Source: Phocaeicola massiliensis B84634 = Timone 84634 = DSM 17679 = JCM 13223 (GTDB taxonomy: Bacteria > Bacteroidota > Bacteroidia > Bacteroidales > Bacteroidaceae). From it: a stretch of 64,000 nt of DNA. Below are positions 8,552 to 16,427 of the stretch, piece by piece. The stretch is from contig NZ_KB905472.1 in the NCBI RefSeq assembly GCF_000382445.1, positions 1,348,276 to 1,412,275 on the forward strand, given 5' to 3'. Every line of letters begins with the position of its first letter. Position 1 is the first letter of the stretch. The notes below the pieces were generated by a model, which did no database searches, was not told the DNA's origin, and worked only from the letters and a program-made list of their open reading frames with translations. The translations under genes and the position numbers were made by a program.

Positions 8552-9701
8552 GTTCAACTTATAAATGCAACTTTTTGGGTGCGGATAATAAGCAATAAAA
8601 ACATTTATTTTTCAGAGAGGAAAGAGAGACAATGTCCCCCTTTCTCTCACTCTGAATGGATAAAGTTTGCTATCTTTGCTTTAATTGTCCGTCCAAAGAA
8701 AAAAAAGTTGCAGATGAGCAAACATATAACCGAGGAACAAAGGTATGCAATTTCTATGATGTTGCAAATACCGATGAGCAAAAAAGCAATAGCGGAAGCT
8801 ATCGGAGTAGATAAAAGCACTGTTTACAGGGAGATAAAGCGCAATTGCGACGCCCGAAGTGGTAGCTATAGCATGGAGCTTGCCCAGCGAAAAGCAGACA
8901 GGCGCAAGCAGCAAAAACATCGCAAGGAAGTGCTTACACCGGCAATGAGAAAACGGATAATAAAGCTGTTGAAGAAAGGATTCAGCCCGGAGCAGATTGT
9001 CGGCAGGAGCCGCTTGGAGGGAATTGCGATGGTATCTCACGAAACGATATATCGCTGGATTTGGGAGGATAAGCGGCGGGGTGGCAAACTGCACAAATAT
9101 CTTCGCAGACAAGGTCGCAGGTATGCCAAACGTGGTTCTAAAAATGCAGGGCGAGGATTTATCCCAGGCAGGGTGGATATTGATGAGCGTCCCGAGATAG
9201 TGGAACTGAAGGAGAGATTTGGTGATTTAGAGATAGATACAATTATTGGTAAGAACCACAAAGGTGCCATTCTTACCATTAACGACAGAGCAACAAGCAG
9301 GGTCTGGATACGCAAGTTGTCGGGAAAAGAAGCCATCCCGGTAGCTAAGATTGCAGTATGGGCACTGCGGAAAGTGAAAAACTTAATACACACAATTACG
9401 GCTGACAATGGAAAGGAGTTTGCAAAGCACGAGGAAATTGCGCAAAAATTGGAAATAAAATTCTATTTTTGCAAACCATACCACTCATGGGAACGTGGTG
9501 CCAATGAAAACACCAACGGGCTTATCAGGCAGTATATCCCAAAGGGTAAGGACTTTAGTGAAGTAACCAACAAACAGATTAAGTGGATTGAAAATAAACT
9601 CAATAATCGACCTCGTAAAAGACTTGGATACCTCACGCCAAACGAAAAATTTAAACAAATTATTAATCAGAATTCTGTTGCATTTGCAAGTTGAATTCAG
9701 C
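8547..9701 (+). mobile_element. IS4351 (IS30 family)
   Basis: Imperfect terminal inverted repeats bound the element: the left end begins CTTGAGTTCAACTT and the reverse complement of the right end begins GCTGAATTCAACTT, continuing with AAATGCAAC at both ends (about 20 of 25 matched). With these bounds the length is 1155 bp, the size I recall for IS4351 of Tn4351. It lies directly upstream of ermF, as in Tn4351. Only one copy is present in the window, so the composite structure is incomplete. Confidence 0.9.
8714..9694 (+). CDS. IS4351 transposase (IS30 family)
   Basis: A 326-residue DDE transposase starting at the ATG at 8714; 45 residues of upstream in-frame sequence belong to the IS end and are excluded. 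The N-terminal HTH (EEQRYAISMMLQIPMSKKAI, with TVYREIKRN) binds the inverted repeats. The catalytic core shows LEIDTIIGKNHKGAI (first D), ITADNGKEFAKH (second D) and the E in ERGANENTNGLIRQYIPKG, the IS30 signature. It appears intact and could move itself or, with a second copy, the flanking DNA. Published work on Tn4351 places the ermF promoter at this end of the IS. Confidence 0.95.
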   Translation: MSKHITEEQRYAISMMLQIPMSKKAIAEAIGVDKSTVYREIKRNCDARSGSYSMELAQRKADRRKQQKHRKEVLTPAMRKRIIKLLKKGFSPEQIVGRSRLEGIAMVSHETIYRWIWEDKRRGGKLHKYLRRQGRRYAKRGSKNAGRGFIPGRVDIDERPEIVELKERFGDLEIDTIIGKNHKGAILTINDRATSRVWIRKLSGKEAIPVAKIAVWALRKVKNLIHTITADNGKEFAKHEEIAQKLEIKFYFCKPYHSWERGANENTNGLIRQYIPKGKDFSEVTNKQIKWIENKLNNRPRKRLGYLTPNEKFKQIINQNSVAFAS

Positions 9702-9839
9702 CCTGTAAGAAGTTACTAATGACAAAAAAGAAATTGCCCGTTCGTTTTACGGGTCAGCACTTTACTATTGATAAAGTGCTAATAAAAGATGCAATAAGAC
9801 AAGCAAATATAAGTAATCAGGATACGGTTTTAGATATTG

Positions 9840-9848
9840 GGGCAGGCA
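9840..9848. repeat. 9-bp target duplication of IS66 in ermF (left copy; right copy 12600-12608)
   Basis: GGGCAGGCA precedes the GTAAGC end of the IS at 9840-9848 and follows its GGTTAC end at 12600-12608. Confidence 0.9.
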
Positions 9849-9927
9849 GTAAGCATTCTATTTTCCGCCTTGACGCACATTATTCACAAACCTACCTTTG
9901 CGCCATAACCAAATAACAACAATGATT

Positions 9928-10296
9928 ATGGCGAAAGAAAAAGTAAACTATCAGGAGGTATATGACCTCTACCAGTTATGCAGCGAGACCAAGGATCTTC
10001 GCGAGTTCTGTGCGGATTATGGAGTAAACTACGACAAGTTCATGAACTGGCAACGTCATCAGCTTTGGAGCGAGAAGTTAGGCAAGACAGTTCAGGTTGA
10101 TCAGCCCAAGGTTGCTAAAGTCCAGATAACCGGTAAACCTTGCAACAGTCCAACTGTTAAGATGGAAGTGAAACAACCGGAAGGCGAACCTCCTATTAAG
10201 TGGGTGAAACTGCAATTGACATCTGGAGCGACATTGTTTCTGAGAAACACCAGCGTTCTTGATCTGAGTCTGTTGCTTAATAAAATGATAGGATGA
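9928..10296 (+). CDS. tnpA: IS66 TnpA-like accessory protein
   Basis: A 122-residue protein from the ATG at 9928 (an ATG six bases earlier is possible). It corresponds to the first, small open frame of three-gene IS66 elements. The N-terminal part (EVYDLYQLCSETKDLREFCA) is an HTH-like helical region; the C-terminal half (WVKLQLTSGATLFLRNTSVL) matches the conserved tail of Bacteroidetes IS66 first proteins. It is needed along with TnpB and TnpC for transposition in studied IS66 elements; its biochemical role is not settled. The stop is one base before the tnpB start. Confidence 0.9.
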   Translation: MAKEKVNYQEVYDLYQLCSETKDLREFCADYGVNYDKFMNWQRHQLWSEKLGKTVQVDQPKVAKVQITGKPCNSPTVKMEVKQPEGEPPIKWVKLQLTSGATLFLRNTSVLDLSLLLNKMIG

Positions 10297-10297
10297 T

Positions 10298-10642
10298 ATG
10301 CTTGGACTGAGTGCTAACCTGAACTATTACCTGTTCAACGGTAATGTGGATTTACGGAAAGGCATCTTCCGTTTGTGTGAAAGTATAAGGCAAGAGATGT
10401 CACTTGACCCTAGTGATGCGTCCAATGTATATATGTTCATGTCCCGTAACCGGAAGGTCGTCAAGATACTTCATTACGAACGCGGTTTTTATGTGCTTTA
10501 CGAGAAACGTCCTGTCATTGGAAAGTTCAAGAAACCTGTGTTTGACGAGGTGTCAAAATGCTACCGGATACAGTGGTCTGACATGGCTTACCTGACGGAA
10601 AGTATCGTAGTCGACAGAATGTATGTAACTCCTAAAGAATGA
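10298..10642 (+). CDS. tnpB: IS66 TnpB (Orf2) accessory protein
   Basis: A 114-residue member of the IS66 Orf2 family (PF05717 type). The diagnostic opening YYLFNGNVDLRKGIFRLCES is followed by VYMFMSRNRKVVKILHYERG and a short C-terminus. It is required for efficient IS66 transposition, though its activity is unknown. It is separated by one base from tnpA and by 88 bases from tnpC, a gap that contains its own -7-like CGTACCTTTATATC just before tnpC. Confidence 0.93.
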   Translation: MLGLSANLNYYLFNGNVDLRKGIFRLCESIRQEMSLDPSDASNVYMFMSRNRKVVKILHYERGFYVLYEKRPVIGKFKKPVFDEVSKCYRIQWSDMAYLTESIVVDRMYVTPKE

Positions 10643-10730
10643 ATAATAAGGCGTTGATTTACAATGGAATAATACAAAAATAATCGATAAAAAGTTTGCG
10701 TAACTGCCTGATTTTTCGTACCTTTATATC

Positions 10731-12512
10731 ATGATTGATGAAAGAGCATACGAGTTACTTTGCTGCCAGCTGGGTCTGGCGAATGAGGAAAAAGCAGGGC
10801 TTCGCAAACAGAATAAAGAACTGATTGCGAGGCTTGAGTCTATTGAAAAATCCAACAAGGAGAACTCAAAAACTCTGATTGATACAATCAATGACCTCAA
10901 AGAATCCCTCGAAAAGCAATCAACCACGGTTGAACATTACAGGAAAGAAATGGAACTTATGAGGAAGCAGCTTGAAGCAAAAGACGAGGTGAACATGATG
11001 CTTGCAAACGAGATATCCAATCTCAGACTTCAGCTTGAAGACAGCAGGAAACACCGTTTCGGCCGTACATCTGAGCAAAGAAGGCTGCTGAACAACCGTA
11101 ACATTGACAAGTCTGCAATGGAGAAGTCCGAATATGACGGTTCTGACAAGAAAGGTGATGATGATAATAAGGCCAATGGTAACGAAGCTGGTGGCAATAC
11201 CTCTTCCGATAACGCAACAGCACAGAACAGCAAGCCTTCAAGAAGAAAGGAAACCGCACCACGTGCGGAAAAGACCAGGCTGAAGGTGGACAAGGTAGTG
11301 GTACATGAAATAGAAGACTATTACCAACTCCCGGATGGTGCAAGGCTTATGAACCGCAACGGAATGGCTGATGTGTGGGAATACAGGTTTATAGAACATG
11401 TGCGTGCCCATAACGTGGAACATGTGTACAAGGTGGCAAGGGTAAAGCTTGCAGACGGCACTTTCACTAACACGATGGAGCATCCCTTGAAAAACCTTGG
11501 AGGAATCTTCTCTCCTGAACTGCTTGCCCGTCTGCTTTGTCTGAAATATGACTTCAGCATGCCTGAGAACAGACAGATAAGACTGCTTGCAAGAGAAGGC
11601 ATCCATATAAGCAATACCACGCTGAACAGCTATATCCACAACGGAATCTCCAGGCTTAGGGAGTTTATGGAAGATGTCTTCAAGAAGTTTGTACAACAGG
11701 CAAAATACCTTATGGTTGATGAGACTACCGAACTCGTTGGAGTTGAAACACCGGAAGGTAAGGCTTACAGGAGAAAGTACTTATGGGCTTTCTTTGCAAA
11801 GCATGTCAAGTTGGTTTATTATCATTACAATAACGGCAGCAGAGCATCTGATGTGGCAAAGACCTTCCTTGATCATTTTATGGGATCTATATCTACAGAC
11901 GGATATACGGTTTACAGAATGTATGACGGAGAAGGCTCAAAGGTGCTTCATATAGGATGCTGGACGCACTGCAGGAGGTTGTGGGTTGATGCTTTGCCAT
12001 CAGACAGGACGGCGATGGACATAATAGATTCTATCGGTGATTTATTCAGGAATGAAGACCTGTTCCGCACAATGAAACTCAGCAGTGAGAAGATAAAGGA
12101 AAAAAGACTTAAACTTACGGGACCTGTTCTTGAACGTATACATCATAAGGTGGTCATGATGATGCAGGATGCGAAGATCATGGCTAACGAACTGATAAGA
12201 AAGGCTGCGAACTACACGATAAACCAGTGGAAATCCTTGAGAAATATCCTCAAGGACGGTTCAGCGGAAATATCCAACAATCTCTGTGAGCAAAGAATGA
12301 AACCTGTAAAGCTGCTGCTCAAGAACTGTATGAATATAGGAAGTGAGGCAGCCGCAGAAAACTCGGCATTCATCTTCTCCCTGATAGAAAGCTGTAAGTT
12401 GAACGATATAGATCCTCAGGATTACCTGAAGCACTTGTTTGAATGTATTCTTCATGGTAAGGACTGCGACAAGAAGGCTCTTCTGCCATGTTTTTATAAA
12501 TCGGAATGTTAA
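10731..12512 (+). CDS. tnpC: IS66 transposase TnpC
   Basis: A 593-residue DDE transposase. Residues about 10-105 are a long coiled coil, followed by a linker rich in Asp/Asn/Ser and a basic segment. The catalytic domain begins near 320. The visible acidic residues are D in YLMVDETTELVG, D in SISTDGYTVY, and E in ISNNLCEQRMKPVKLLLKN, consistent with the IS66 DDE triad. WTHCRRLWVDAL is the conserved insertion-domain motif. The frame is intact, so this copy should supply transposase for all three ends present in the window. Confidence 0.95.
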   Translation: MIDERAYELLCCQLGLANEEKAGLRKQNKELIARLESIEKSNKENSKTLIDTINDLKESLEKQSTTVEHYRKEMELMRKQLEAKDEVNMMLANEISNLRLQLEDSRKHRFGRTSEQRRLLNNRNIDKSAMEKSEYDGSDKKGDDDNKANGNEAGGNTSSDNATAQNSKPSRRKETAPRAEKTRLKVDKVVVHEIEDYYQLPDGARLMNRNGMADVWEYRFIEHVRAHNVEHVYKVARVKLADGTFTNTMEHPLKNLGGIFSPELLARLLCLKYDFSMPENRQIRLLAREGIHISNTTLNSYIHNGISRLREFMEDVFKKFVQQAKYLMVDETTELVGVETPEGKAYRRKYLWAFFAKHVKLVYYHYNNGSRASDVAKTFLDHFMGSISTDGYTVYRMYDGEGSKVLHIGCWTHCRRLWVDALPSDRTAMDIIDSIGDLFRNEDLFRTMKLSSEKIKEKRLKLTGPVLERIHHKVVMMMQDAKIMANELIRKAANYTINQWKSLRNILKDGSAEISNNLCEQRMKPVKLLLKNCMNIGSEAAAENSAFIFSLIESCKLNDIDPQDYLKHLFECILHGKDCDKKALLPCFYKSEC

Positions 12513-12542
12513 AACTAAACTATTTTCTTACGGACATTTTTA

Positions 12543-12571
12543 TTTTATCGGCTGAAAAACAGCCGATAAAA
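12543..12571 (+). terminator. Hairpin at the right end of IS66 copy 1
   Basis: TTTTATCGGCTG and CAGCCGATAAAA form a perfect 12-base stem around AAAAA, 31 bases after the tnpC stop. It is suited to terminating tnpC or blocking read-through. An identical copy lies at 33157-33185. Confidence 0.75.
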
Positions 12572-13348
12572 TTGTCGTAGCGGAAAATAGAATGGTTACG
12601 GGCAGGCAAGGGGTTTCTTACTGTTCATTTATTAAAAATCGCCAACAATGTTGTTGCTATTGAAAACGACACAGCTTTGGTTGAACATTTACGAAAATTA
12701 TTTTCTGATGCCCGAAATGTTCAAGTTGTCGGTTGTGATTTTAGGAATTTTGCAGTTCCGAAATTTCCTTTCAAAGTGGTGTCAAATATTCCTTATGGCA
12801 TTACTTCCGATATTTTCAAAATCCTGATGTTTGAGAGTCTTGGAAATTTTCTGGGAGGTTCCATTGTCCTTCAATTAGAACCTACACAAAAGTTATTTTC
12901 GAGGAAGCTTTACAATCCATATACCGTTTTCTATCATACTTTTTTTGATTTGAAACTTGTCTATGAGGTAGGTCCTGAAAGTTTCTTGCCACCGCCAACT
13001 GTCAAATCAGCCCTGTTAAACATTAAAAGAAAACACTTATTTTTTGATTTTAAGTTTAAAGCCAAATACTTAGCATTTATTTCCTGTCTGTTAGAGAAAC
13101 CTGATTTATCTGTAAAAACAGCTTTAAAGTCGATTTTCAGGAAAAGTCAGGTCAGGTCAATTTCGGAAAAATTCGGTTTAAACCTTAATGCTCAAATTGT
13201 TTGTTTGTCTCCAAGTCAATGGTTAAACTGTTTTTTGGAAATGCTGGAAGTTGTCCCTGAAAAATTTCATCCTTCGTAGTTCAAAGTCGGGTGGTTGTCA
13301 AGATGATTTTTTTGGTTTGGTGTCGTCTTTTTTTAAGCTGCCGCATAA

Positions 13349-13476
13349 CGGTTTGGCGCTTGGCGCAGTGGCGGATTTTGGAGCACAAAACTGTCAATAC
13401 ACCACAAAAGTTGATGCGAGGTAGAATGTTCAATTAACCACGTCACCCGCCATTGAGCCAAACGCCTGTTACCTGC
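13349..13476 (-). other. attC-like recombination site of the blaOXA cassette
   Basis: On the minus strand, 11 bases after the blaOXA stop, GCAGGTAAC (13476-13468) begins a 128-base imperfect palindrome that ends CCG|TTATGC at 13349/13348. The arms share GTTTGGC and TGGCGG blocks. GCAGGTAAC is the exact complement of the first bases of the same cassette, G|TTACCTGC at 14389-14381, which is how circularised integron cassettes form a complete attC. Bases 13348-13337 (TTATGCGGCAGC) look like the start of a further, truncated cassette. Confidence 0.75.
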
Positions 13477-13486
13477 TGGCATTCTT

Positions 13487-14344
13487 TTAAATTATATTCA
13501 AGTCTTTAAATACTTTTTTGGTAATTTCTTTTCTGCAACTTCCGAAATCAGACCTTTTCATTTTTCTGTCTTGTAAAAGTCTTGTTGCAAAAATATAAGT
13601 CCCATTTTTGGTCTCAATGTACCCTGTCCACCAACCTGTATTGATGTTATTTTCCCTTGTCCAACCTGTCTTAGCCCTTATAGTATATTCTTCATTTTGT
13701 TCCGTAATCATTACGTTTTTAACAATGTCAATATTTCGCTTAGAAAAGGGTAATTTTTCTTCATAAAAAGATTTTACAAATTCGACCTGATTTTTAGGCG
13801 AAATTGCAAAGTCTCCAAAATTCCAAAAATCGGCTTCAGTTTGGGATAAATTATTGTTTCCATACTTGCTCTCTGCGAGGTGTTTTCTATAGGTATCTTT
13901 TCCGATTTTCTTTGCAAGTTCTACAAAAACCCAACCTGCTGATAATTCAAAGGCTTCTTTGACTGGCATATCGTGATAAATTTCGGGTCTATAACCATAC
14001 TTAACTGTATCTGTACTACCAACCCATTTTATTATTTCGTTTTCATCTTTGATAGTATTAGTTTCAAGAGCAATCAATAAATTTATAATCTTGAATGTAG
14101 ATGCTGGAAGCGTTTCAATTTCTAATCCAACTGTGTCCGATACAATCCATTTATCATTTCTAATGTCATAAATAGCAATTGTGCCTTCAACTCCGCAACT
14201 GTCAAAATAATTTTGGAAGTCGCCCCGTATATTTATGTCGTTCTTAGCCAAAATATTTGATTTTCCATCTGCTTGTCTGTTAGACGAACATCCATAAATA
14301 AGGAAAAGTGTTACAATAAAAGAAAATAAACTTTTTGATTTCAT
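13487..14344 (-). CDS. blaOXA: Class D beta-lactamase (OXA-347-like), lipoprotein
   Basis: A 285-residue enzyme from the ATG at 14344. The in-frame extension to 14425 would run through the attC site of the neighbouring cassette and is rejected. The signal peptide ends in the lipobox LIYGC, so the mature enzyme is probably lipid-anchored in the periplasm. Class D motifs are present: STFK (catalytic Ser and carbamylated Lys), YGN (KYGNNNL) and KTG (RAKTGW), with WWTGY following. It hydrolyses beta-lactams by a serine acyl-enzyme. The sequence matches my recollection of OXA-347 from Bacteroidetes, but the allele number needs checking. It is the second cassette after aadS and is read from the same side. 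Confidence 0.92.
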   Translation of the reverse strand: MKSKSLFSFIVTLFLIYGCSSNRQADGKSNILAKNDINIRGDFQNYFDSCGVEGTIAIYDIRNDKWIVSDTVGLEIETLPASTFKIINLLIALETNTIKDENEIIKWVGSTDTVKYGYRPEIYHDMPVKEAFELSAGWVFVELAKKIGKDTYRKHLAESKYGNNNLSQTEADFWNFGDFAISPKNQVEFVKSFYEEKLPFSKRNIDIVKNVMITEQNEEYTIRAKTGWTRENNINTGWWTGYIETKNGTYIFATRLLQDRKMKRSDFGSCRKEITKKVFKDLNII

Positions 14345-14388
14345 TAGTTTCTTGAATTTACGGTTTGGTTTTTTATGCTTGCAGGTAA

Positions 14389-14517
14389 CGTGCCGCGTAT
14401 TGGCGATGGGCGGGATTTTTAGCACTGAACTTTAATCGAAGAACAGAAGTTGAATTTTGCACTTCCGTTGATACGAAGCCGTTCAGCCCGCCTATTGCCA
14501 ATACGATGTTGTACGAC
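14389..14517 (-). other. attC-like recombination site of the aadS cassette
   Basis: On the minus strand, GTCGTACAAC (14517-14508) starts just after the aadS stop and the site ends GGCACG|TTACC at 14389/14388. The 19-base arms CGTATTGGCAATAGGCGGG and (reverse complement of the other side) CGTATTGGCGATGGGCGGG differ at two positions, and a further CTGAAC/GTTCAG stem lies inside. The opening GTCGTACAAC is the exact complement of this cassette's first bases, GTTGTACGAC at 15418-15409. Total length is 129 bases, within the usual attC range. Confidence 0.8.
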
Positions 14518-14521
14518 GTAG

Positions 14522-15385
14522 TTATGTTTTGGGTTTTAGTCCAGCTAAATATTTTCGTATGTCATTTTCTAATTTATCCGGGTATTTGTACTCTAATTTT
14601 TTTGACAATTCAGTTCCTATTTCTGAAACTAAATCAGTCATTGAAAATAGAGCAGTCCAATTTTCCTTTATATCGCTCCCTGAAAATGTTTGTTCTGTTT
14701 TAGCCCACATTTCCTGGTTAAGATACTTTTTGAAAAGCCGTCCATATTTATTGGTCGTTATGTTCCAATTGTGTTCACTTGCAATGTGCCATTCAATTAA
14801 AGGAATTAAATATTCTGTGCGAATAACGGTTTCCGACATAAATTTCGCATAGAATATTTCATCTCTCACAAGACACTTTGCCACGTAAGTTGTGTCCCAC
14901 CAAAAATCGTTTATTAGATTTTGAAACTCTTTTTCAGACGGTTTTTTGATAATGGAAATTTGATAAGTTGGTTTCAGCATTTGCTTTGTAATACCATCTT
15001 TATCAATTAAAATTTTATAACCAATATCCCAATCTTCTGGTAATTCTTTCTCTTGCGTTTCCTTTATAAATTTTGATTTGCTGTAAAGTTTAAAATCTAC
15101 TTTCACACCGTCTTCATAAAGTAGCATTTTCATTGCGTGTTTATGGTTAAAACAACTTTCGTCTTCTTCAATCATAGCAATTGGATTTCCGAATTTAAGC
15201 GTCCAGCTTTTGTCTGAAATGTAATTTGTATTATCCTCAAAAACAAATTCAATGTCTAAATCACTAAATTCGTCAACAAGTGCTAAAGGATTTACAAGTG
15301 AACTTGTCAGAAGAAGAACTCTTACATCTTCGTTTTTCTCCGACCATTCTATAATTGTTCTTAACTTTTCTTCTCTGACTTTCAT
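14522..15385 (-). CDS. aadS: Streptomycin 6-adenylyltransferase AadS
   Basis: A 287-residue aminoglycoside nucleotidyltransferase of the ANT(6)/AadE type. The N-terminal nucleotidyltransferase signature is SSLVNP, then EFSDLDIEFVFED with the metal-binding Asp pair, and a third acidic residue in DGVKVDFKLYS. The later YLIPLIEWHIASEH is the family's conserved helical segment. It transfers AMP to streptomycin. AadS was first known from Bacteroides Tn4551, near ermF. Here it is the first cassette next to the attI-like site; the -7 box TATATTTG on the minus strand at 15434-15441 points into the gene and lies 49 bases before the start codon. Confidence 0.95.
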   Translation of the reverse strand: MKVREEKLRTIIEWSEKNEDVRVLLLTSSLVNPLALVDEFSDLDIEFVFEDNTNYISDKSWTLKFGNPIAMIEEDESCFNHKHAMKMLLYEDGVKVDFKLYSKSKFIKETQEKELPEDWDIGYKILIDKDGITKQMLKPTYQISIIKKPSEKEFQNLINDFWWDTTYVAKCLVRDEIFYAKFMSETVIRTEYLIPLIEWHIASEHNWNITTNKYGRLFKKYLNQEMWAKTEQTFSGSDIKENWTALFSMTDLVSEIGTELSKKLEYKYPDKLENDIRKYLAGLKPKT

Positions 15386-15408
15386 TTTGTTTGGTTCGGT
15401 TTTACTAT

Positions 15409-15480
15409 GTCGTACAACGTCTTATTTACGCAACAAATATACAACATTCGTAAATACAAACCATATAACATTCGTAAACC
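15409..15480 (-). other. attI-like site with repeated 12-bp boxes and cassette promoter
   Basis: The cassette boundary G|TTGTACG is at 15418/15417. Next to it come TTTACGCAAC (15425-15434, one half-box) and two direct copies of AACATTCGTAAA at 15443-15454 and 15467-15478, 24 bases apart. This order (core site plus two direct repeats on the integrase side) matches the architecture of known attI sites. TATATTTG on the minus strand (15434-15441) is a -7 box directed into aadS, with TTTG 15 bases upstream, a position like that of an integron Pc promoter. Confidence 0.65.
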
Positions 15481-15559
15481 GATTTGTGAGTAAAAGTGGA
15501 ACTCCTTGATATGATATTGATAGAGAGAAGGATAAGCACGAAAATAAACATAGAATTAT

Positions 15560-15589
15560 TTTGCATTTACGAATGTTTTGTTATCTTTG
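15560..15589 (+). promoter_or_regulatory. Promoter of the integron-like recombinase, overlapping a recombinase box
   Basis: TTTG (15560-15563), an 18-base spacer and TATCTTTG (15582-15589) form a good Bacteroides promoter. Between the two elements lies TTTACGAATGTT (15566-15577), the inverted third copy of the attI box, so the recombinase could repress its own gene. Confidence 0.65.
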
Positions 15590-15613
15590 CCACTCACACT
15601 TATAACCGGAGGC

Positions 15614-16360
15614 ATGGATGTTGACAGATTGATACTTGAATTTGAGCGGAAGCTCGTCTTGCAGCGCTACAGTGCGAACTCGATCGCTAACTACAAAAGC
15701 AGCGCGAGGAGCTTCCTTGATCTTGCGAAAAGGAAATTCTCGCATCCGGCTGAAATCGACGAGTTGGCGGTTGAGAAATATGTGCTGTGGAAAATCGAGA
15801 GGCACAGGATCGGCAGTTCTCACCAGCGCATGATAGTGGCGTCGATCGACAAGTTCTACAAGTCGATTTATGGCAGGGAGTTAAAGATAAAACACCTTTA
15901 TCCGTCGAGGAGGACCTTTGCGTTGCCCAATTGTCTGAATATAGATGAAGTGAAAAGGATCATCGACGGCACCGAAAACATCAAGCACCGTTGCATGATC
16001 AAAATGCTTTATGGATCGGGGCTGCGATTGAGCGAACTGATCAATCTGGAGATAGCCGATATTGATTCTGCCAGGATGCTGATCCGCATCGTCAAGTCCA
16101 AGGGGAACAAAGACAGGGTTGTGACGCTCCCGGAATCCATTCTGACTGATCTTCGCACCTGTTACATCCTGCATAAGCCCGATGTATATCTGTTTGAAGG
16201 GCAGTGGGGCGGCCCATATTCGGCAAAGTCCGTGCAGATGGTTGTCAAGAACGCCGCGTCAAGAGCCGGAATCAGGAAGAGAGTCACGCCTGGATGCGTT
16301 CTGAATATTTTTCAACTCCCGACCTCCACCTCAAGTGGGCATCCGAGTCAAATGTCATAA
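15614..16360 (+). pseudogene. Tyrosine recombinase beside the cassette array, C-terminally truncated
   Basis: From the ATG at 15614, preceded by GGAGG, a XerC/D-like protein is encoded: an N-terminal SAM-like domain (ENSIANYKSSA-type core seen as RYSANSIANYKSSA), then the catalytic Arg in LYGSGLRLSELINLEIADID and the Lys in SKGNKDRVVTLP. It runs to GIRKRVTP at about 16281, exactly where HTLRHSFATHLL should follow, and then changes to unrelated sequence. The second Arg, both His and the Tyr nucleophile are missing, so the enzyme is dead. The extra patch between the Lys and HxxR motifs found in IntI is absent. Its start faces the first cassette across the attI-like site, as intI does in integrons. 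Confidence 0.85.
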
Positions 16361-16427
16361 AAAAAAGGGATTGCATTCGCATCGGAACACAAACCCTTTC
16401 GAGATAAAGAGAGAATGAAATTATCTT

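Larger units (their letters stand above)
9849..12599 (+). mobile_element. IS66-family insertion sequence, complete copy 1
   Basis: A 2751-bp element with terminal repeats GTAAGCATTCTATTTTCCGC and, at the other end, the inverted GTAACCATTCTATTTTCCGC (19 of 20 matched). It carries the three-gene set tnpA, tnpB, tnpC on the plus strand. It is the same length as copy 2 at 30463-33213 and encodes identical proteins. The upstream TACCTTTG at about 9892-9899 is a -7 box for tnpA. Confidence 0.97.
9719..13279 (+). pseudogene. ermF: ermF 23S rRNA methyltransferase, split by IS66
   Basis: Codons before 9849 encode MTKKKLPVRFTGQHFTIDKV and the SAM-binding DIGAG. The rest resumes at 12609 after the IS66 element and one 9-base target duplicate. 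Removing 9849-12608 restores an uninterrupted 266-codon frame identical in layout to ErmF, with IVVQ/NIPYG-type motif IV visible as SNIPYGITSDIF. ErmF dimethylates A2058 of 23S rRNA and gives MLS resistance. The insertion falls inside SAM-binding motif I, so neither fragment can be active; the 200-residue downstream frame from 12677 lacks motif I. The gene sits 17 bases after IS4351, which normally supplies its promoter. Confidence 0.97.

Noticed and set aside
8579..8713. N-terminal 45-residue extension of the IS4351 transposase
   Set aside because: The known family protein begins MSKHITEEQ; the extension lies in the IS end with no supporting conservation.
12677..13279. Separate 200-residue methyltransferase gene
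   Set aside because: It is the distal part of ermF read from an internal Met; it lacks the SAM-binding motif I and has no promoter of its own.
13487..14425. Longer blaOXA start at 14425
   Set aside because: It would place the first 27 residues inside the aadS attC site and before the signal peptide; the ATG at 14344 gives a proper lipoprotein signal.
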